Assembly (NCBI RefSeq): GCF_025567385.1
Contig: NZ_JAOQJU010000029.1
Location: 1 to 42,828 of the forward strand
Length of the DNA: 42,828 bases
Reading direction: 5' to 3'
DNA from: Claveliimonas acetigenes
GTDB taxonomy: Bacteria; Bacillota; Clostridia; Lachnospirales; Lachnospiraceae
The notes under the pieces are model-generated. The model had not been told where the DNA came from, searched no databases, and was given only the letters and a program-made list of their open reading frames with translations. Positions 40,901-42,828 of the stretch are shown here, one piece after another. Position numbers and translations under genes: made by a program. Position 1 is the stretch's first letter; each line of letters starts with the position of its first letter.

Positions 40901-42828
40901 CGGTGGAGCTGCGCATGTGGGCGGAGGTCATAATTCTGTGGTTTTGGACGAATATGGAAATCTGGCGCTTGTGTACCATGCGAGACCGTATCCTGATCCA
41001 CATACAGGACAATCAGGTGCAGGCGGACTCTTTGATCCATGCCGTCATACTGTAGTAAAAAGTATCAATGTGGCGGCTGATGGAACCCTGCTTTTCAATA
41101 TGACTGCAGAAGAGGAGTTGAATCCTGATTATAAGACAATTACGGCAACCATTACGATTAAAGATGAAGAACCGGTTGATCCAGAAGAGGGACTGCTTGC
41201 CCATTATCTTCTGGAAACAAATACTGCTGATTCTTCCGGAAATGAAAAAGATGCAGTGATTACGGAAGGAGCAGAGGGAGTTACTTTTGAAAATGATGCG
41301 CTGACTCTGGCGGGCGGTGATAAGAATAGTAAAAATTATGTGACATTGCCAGATGGATTATTTGATAATCAAGATACAGTAACGGTATCTATGTGGATCA
41401 ATAACAATAATACGAAGGGAAATTATTCGGCTTTCTTTTTTGGAAGCGCTGCACAGAATAACAAGCTTCCGGCTAATTACTTTTTGTTAAATCCCTGTTC
41501 ACCGAACGGTAATTACAAGGCAGTATTTACAGATTCTGTTAATACAGGATCACCGTGGACAACGGAAAAAGGCGTGAATGACTCCACCAATAAAACACCT
41601 ACAAGCGGATTTATGAATCAGTGGAAATTATATACCATTGTAATCGATAATAAGACGCTGACAGGATATTTGGACGGAGAGAAATTGGGAACAGTAGCTT
41701 TGTCGAGAACCGTGTCGGATTTTGGGACAGGATTGAAAGCGCACATTGGAAAATCGCAGTATCTTGATGATAGTTTATTTGCAGGTTCTTTCCGCGATCT
41801 TCGTATTTACAGCAAAGCATTGGATGAATCAGATGTAAAGAGTATTTATCAGATTGGTGTGGACAGAAATAAACTCTTGGAGGACAAAGAGAATCTGTCC
41901 ATTGGAGATACCAGTAATGTAATTACAGATCTTTCCTTACCGACAGACGGGAAAAATGGCAGTAAGATTACTTGGAAATCAGATAATACGGCGGCTGTAG
42001 GAAATGACGGTAAAGTAACGCTGGGAGCAAATACTCAGACTGCAAACCTGACAGCGACAATCTCTCTGGGCAATGACTCTGTTACGAAAACATTTGCGGT
42101 AACGCTGCCTTCAGAAAATGAAATTGAAAATGTAGTAAAAGATAAAGTGCAGATTCCATATACGATAACGGATAAAATCGTATTACCTGCCAGCATTGGT
42201 GATATCCAGATTGCCTGGGATGATGGAGATGCCGGTATTATACAGGAAGATGGAACGGTGAGCGCACCGGAGGAAAATACAAGACTTACTATTACAGCAG
42301 ATATTACCTACAATGGGAAGGAATACCACAGGACATACAAAGTTCTTGTTATGGAGAAAACAGCAGAGTACGTGATGAGTTATACAAGAACAAATGTATC
42401 GGCGGCGCTTGGTGAAAGTATGCATTTGGCATATAGTGCTGATGGTGAGAATTATATGGCGCTTCATAACAATACAGGTATCTTTTTCGCAAAAGCGGAT
42501 TTGACTACTTCTGTGGCAGGAACAACCAAAACCCTTACGGAACCTTATTTGTTCAGAATGGCAGATGACAGAATCGGGGTAATTGCAGTACGTAGTGACG
42601 GCAAGATTATTCTGGGTATTACGAAAGATTTGATGGCGTATGAAGAAAGGATTATTTCTCTGAATACGAATCTTGGGGTTACAGAACCGGCATGTGAGTA
42701 TGACGGCACACAGTACGTAATTACATGGAAAGATGCAGGCGGTCAATTGATTTTGTCAAGATTAGTTGACACATTTTCCTCAAGGATTTTGTACCCTATG
42801 CTGCTTCTTTCAGGGAATCATAGTATTG
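37947..42828 (+). CDS. Giant secreted GH43 glycoside hydrolase with LamG and Ig-like modules (partial, runs off the edge)
   Basis: At least 1,627 residues; no stop before the window end. ATG 37947 follows AAAGGAGGAAAG. A signal peptide covers about 1-34 (FKKLVSLLLIAGMIFSFMP). LamG-like domain 1 is at about 38-260. Atrophied bacterial Ig-like domains lie at about 262-430, then a beta-propeller-like stretch, and a Big_4-like domain (KASYSDGSTKNLGVVWD) at about 635-690. The GH43 catalytic domain is at about 697-1060: Asp707 in ERADPHVFY (base), Asp851 in SFDVSYYED (probable pKa modulator) and Glu924 in VEGPYMF (acid). LamG-like domain 2 at about 1081-1310 is close to the first. More Ig-like domains and a second propeller-like segment follow. 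It probably attacks arabinose- or xylose-containing plant polysaccharide; subfamily and linkage are not determinable by eye. How it is anchored lies beyond the edge. Confidence 0.88.
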   Translation, partial: MRKKFKKLVSLLLIAGMIFSFMPINASKTVKAEETDLIARYPLVSDIKDVSGNGNDAIILKEADGVTFTGGALTLAGGTSTSKNYVSLPEGLFDNQNELTVSMWIKNNNTKKNTSAFSFCGTTKKGNYPKHYFILNPSNPDGYYKAVFTDPEAESTANPWATEVGVNNSKNNSVMTSDRMNQWLYYTVTISENSISGYLDGELLGSDNISNITVSDFGENILSYIGKSDYADDTFAGSFRDLRIYGKEMNEGEVAGLYAEALEIQQVQEAKTTLNLKNGAMVCDNLSLPLSSGACSIVWESDNTKALENDGTVHFQDKSVSVKLTAVIKSGSYSETIEFELTVPTASEAKGEKYRTRLSIPAYISEDLQKEVDGQEIVWSCVPEGLIASDGKVTRPSKDTDATVTATIADAEITKNVKVMAEGGQVLSYVIQGGNLYENTGDLLASSDSRRSDALFLAAKTTEEESYTELNKGKAVVYVKWDGAQKANPDNQMGSPILFRKADGSLAVAASGNNNKNGIYVWDTQDNMAFTNERFLTLADAGTKVQNPSVIYDSMSGGYKIFWQDQNDKTYVSLMTDLKNGTVPEQTVETVYNKEIVSGVLPSNAVKNEASVFEASASEYEAIIKKYGNVYNTEVETVNIEAKPGESVELPETVKASYSDGSTKNLGVVWDEEELKALDSGKEGVYEVTGTVQQDAYTYPFIEERADPHVFYNEDDGYYYATGSYYEENMTAPSCAQSYRKLDIRRAKTIEGLKTAKEHYILESETGDRWGGFIWAPEFHKINGTWYCLVGAHDFGTSGVPANINWNSAHWCSKSILIPYEGTDEQMKEGGMLDAKQWGEPIILNNSPSFDVSYYEDEAGQGYYVMPQSAQISIVKAQGGDGVIPQPTGSRVVIKSGEWPWEYGVYEGSITASNPEGNDQLVVEGPYMFAYGDKVYISYSAATVDKYYTLGLLMADKGSDLMDPASWTHVTYPLLSSYDTDEGEIGGAAHVGGGHNSVVLDEYGNLALVYHARPYPDPHTGQSGAGGLFDPCRHTVVKSINVAADGTLLFNMTAEEELNPDYKTITATITIKDEEPVDPEEGLLAHYLLETNTADSSGNEKDAVITEGAEGVTFENDALTLAGGDKNSKNYVTLPDGLFDNQDTVTVSMWINNNNTKGNYSAFFFGSAAQNNKLPANYFLLNPCSPNGNYKAVFTDSVNTGSPWTTEKGVNDSTNKTPTSGFMNQWKLYTIVIDNKTLTGYLDGEKLGTVALSRTVSDFGTGLKAHIGKSQYLDDSLFAGSFRDLRIYSKALDESDVKSIYQIGVDRNKLLEDKENLSIGDTSNVITDLSLPTDGKNGSKITWKSDNTAAVGNDGKVTLGANTQTANLTATISLGNDSVTKTFAVTLPSENEIENVVKDKVQIPYTITDKIVLPASIGDIQIAWDDGDAGIIQEDGTVSAPEENTRLTITADITYNGKEYHRTYKVLVMEKTAEYVMSYTRTNVSAALGESMHLAYSADGENYMALHNNTGIFFAKADLTTSVAGTTKTLTEPYLFRMADDRIGVIAVRSDGKIILGITKDLMAYEERIISLNTNLGVTEPACEYDGTQYVITWKDAGGQLILSRLVDTFSSRILYPMLLLSGNHSI

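Overview
The window looks like chromosome from a low-to-mid GC Gram-positive anaerobe, most likely a gut Clostridia of the Lachnospiraceae type. The reasons are strong AGGAGG ribosome-binding sites with several TTG and GTG starts, surface proteins ending in three SLH domains with FIVAR and LamG modules, a Bce-type two-component/ABC module, and the DUF3793 and DUF3841 families. I see no rRNA, tRNA, insertion sequence, prophage or CRISPR array. Coding density is high and no gene-free stretch exceeds 300 bases.

Layout. 1-7.3 kb is a cell-surface block: a 1,563-residue SLH-anchored metallophosphoesterase, a secreted SleB-type wall hydrolase, and an SLH-anchored tandem rhodanese. 7.4-11.9 kb is a Bce-type peptide-antibiotic response module: response regulator, intramembrane-sensing kinase, ABC ATPase and large permease. 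It has a BceR-like operator in front of the transporter genes. A small cupin gene follows. 12.4-20.1 kb is one long same-strand run: polyphosphate kinase, topoisomerase III, a left-handed beta-helix protein, a two-gene ABC transporter and methylglyoxal synthase. It is preceded by an 11-bp-period Pho-box-like array and closed by a clear terminator. Then come a sodium:solute symporter with dyad repeats in its leader, a minus-strand pair (HTH-cupin regulator and ProX/YbaK deacylase), a CPBP membrane protease, and gltBD (glutamate synthase). 30.3-33.6 kb holds a CwlO-like NlpC/P60 hydrolase with a WalR-type box, then rpsB-tsf. 33.6-37.8 kb holds a DUF3793 gene, a minus-strand KdpE-like regulator with a short DUF4118 kinase, a dihydrouridine synthase and a DUF3841 gene. 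From 37.9 kb to the right edge runs a very large secreted GH43 protein with LamG and Ig-like modules, cut by the window end.

No wholly new gene system stands out. The most interesting signals are regulatory. Both predicted peptidoglycan hydrolases carry TGTWAH-N5-TGTWAH boxes typical of WalR. The SleB-like gene also has a perfect 10-nt complement of its own Shine-Dalgarno region about 100 nt upstream. The ppk-to-mgsA run has a Pho-box-like array, which would tie polyphosphate synthesis and the phosphate-releasing methylglyoxal bypass to phosphate starvation. The SLH-anchored rhodanese is an unusual place for a sulfurtransferase. All functional statements come from reading motifs by eye and from family knowledge; no database search was run.
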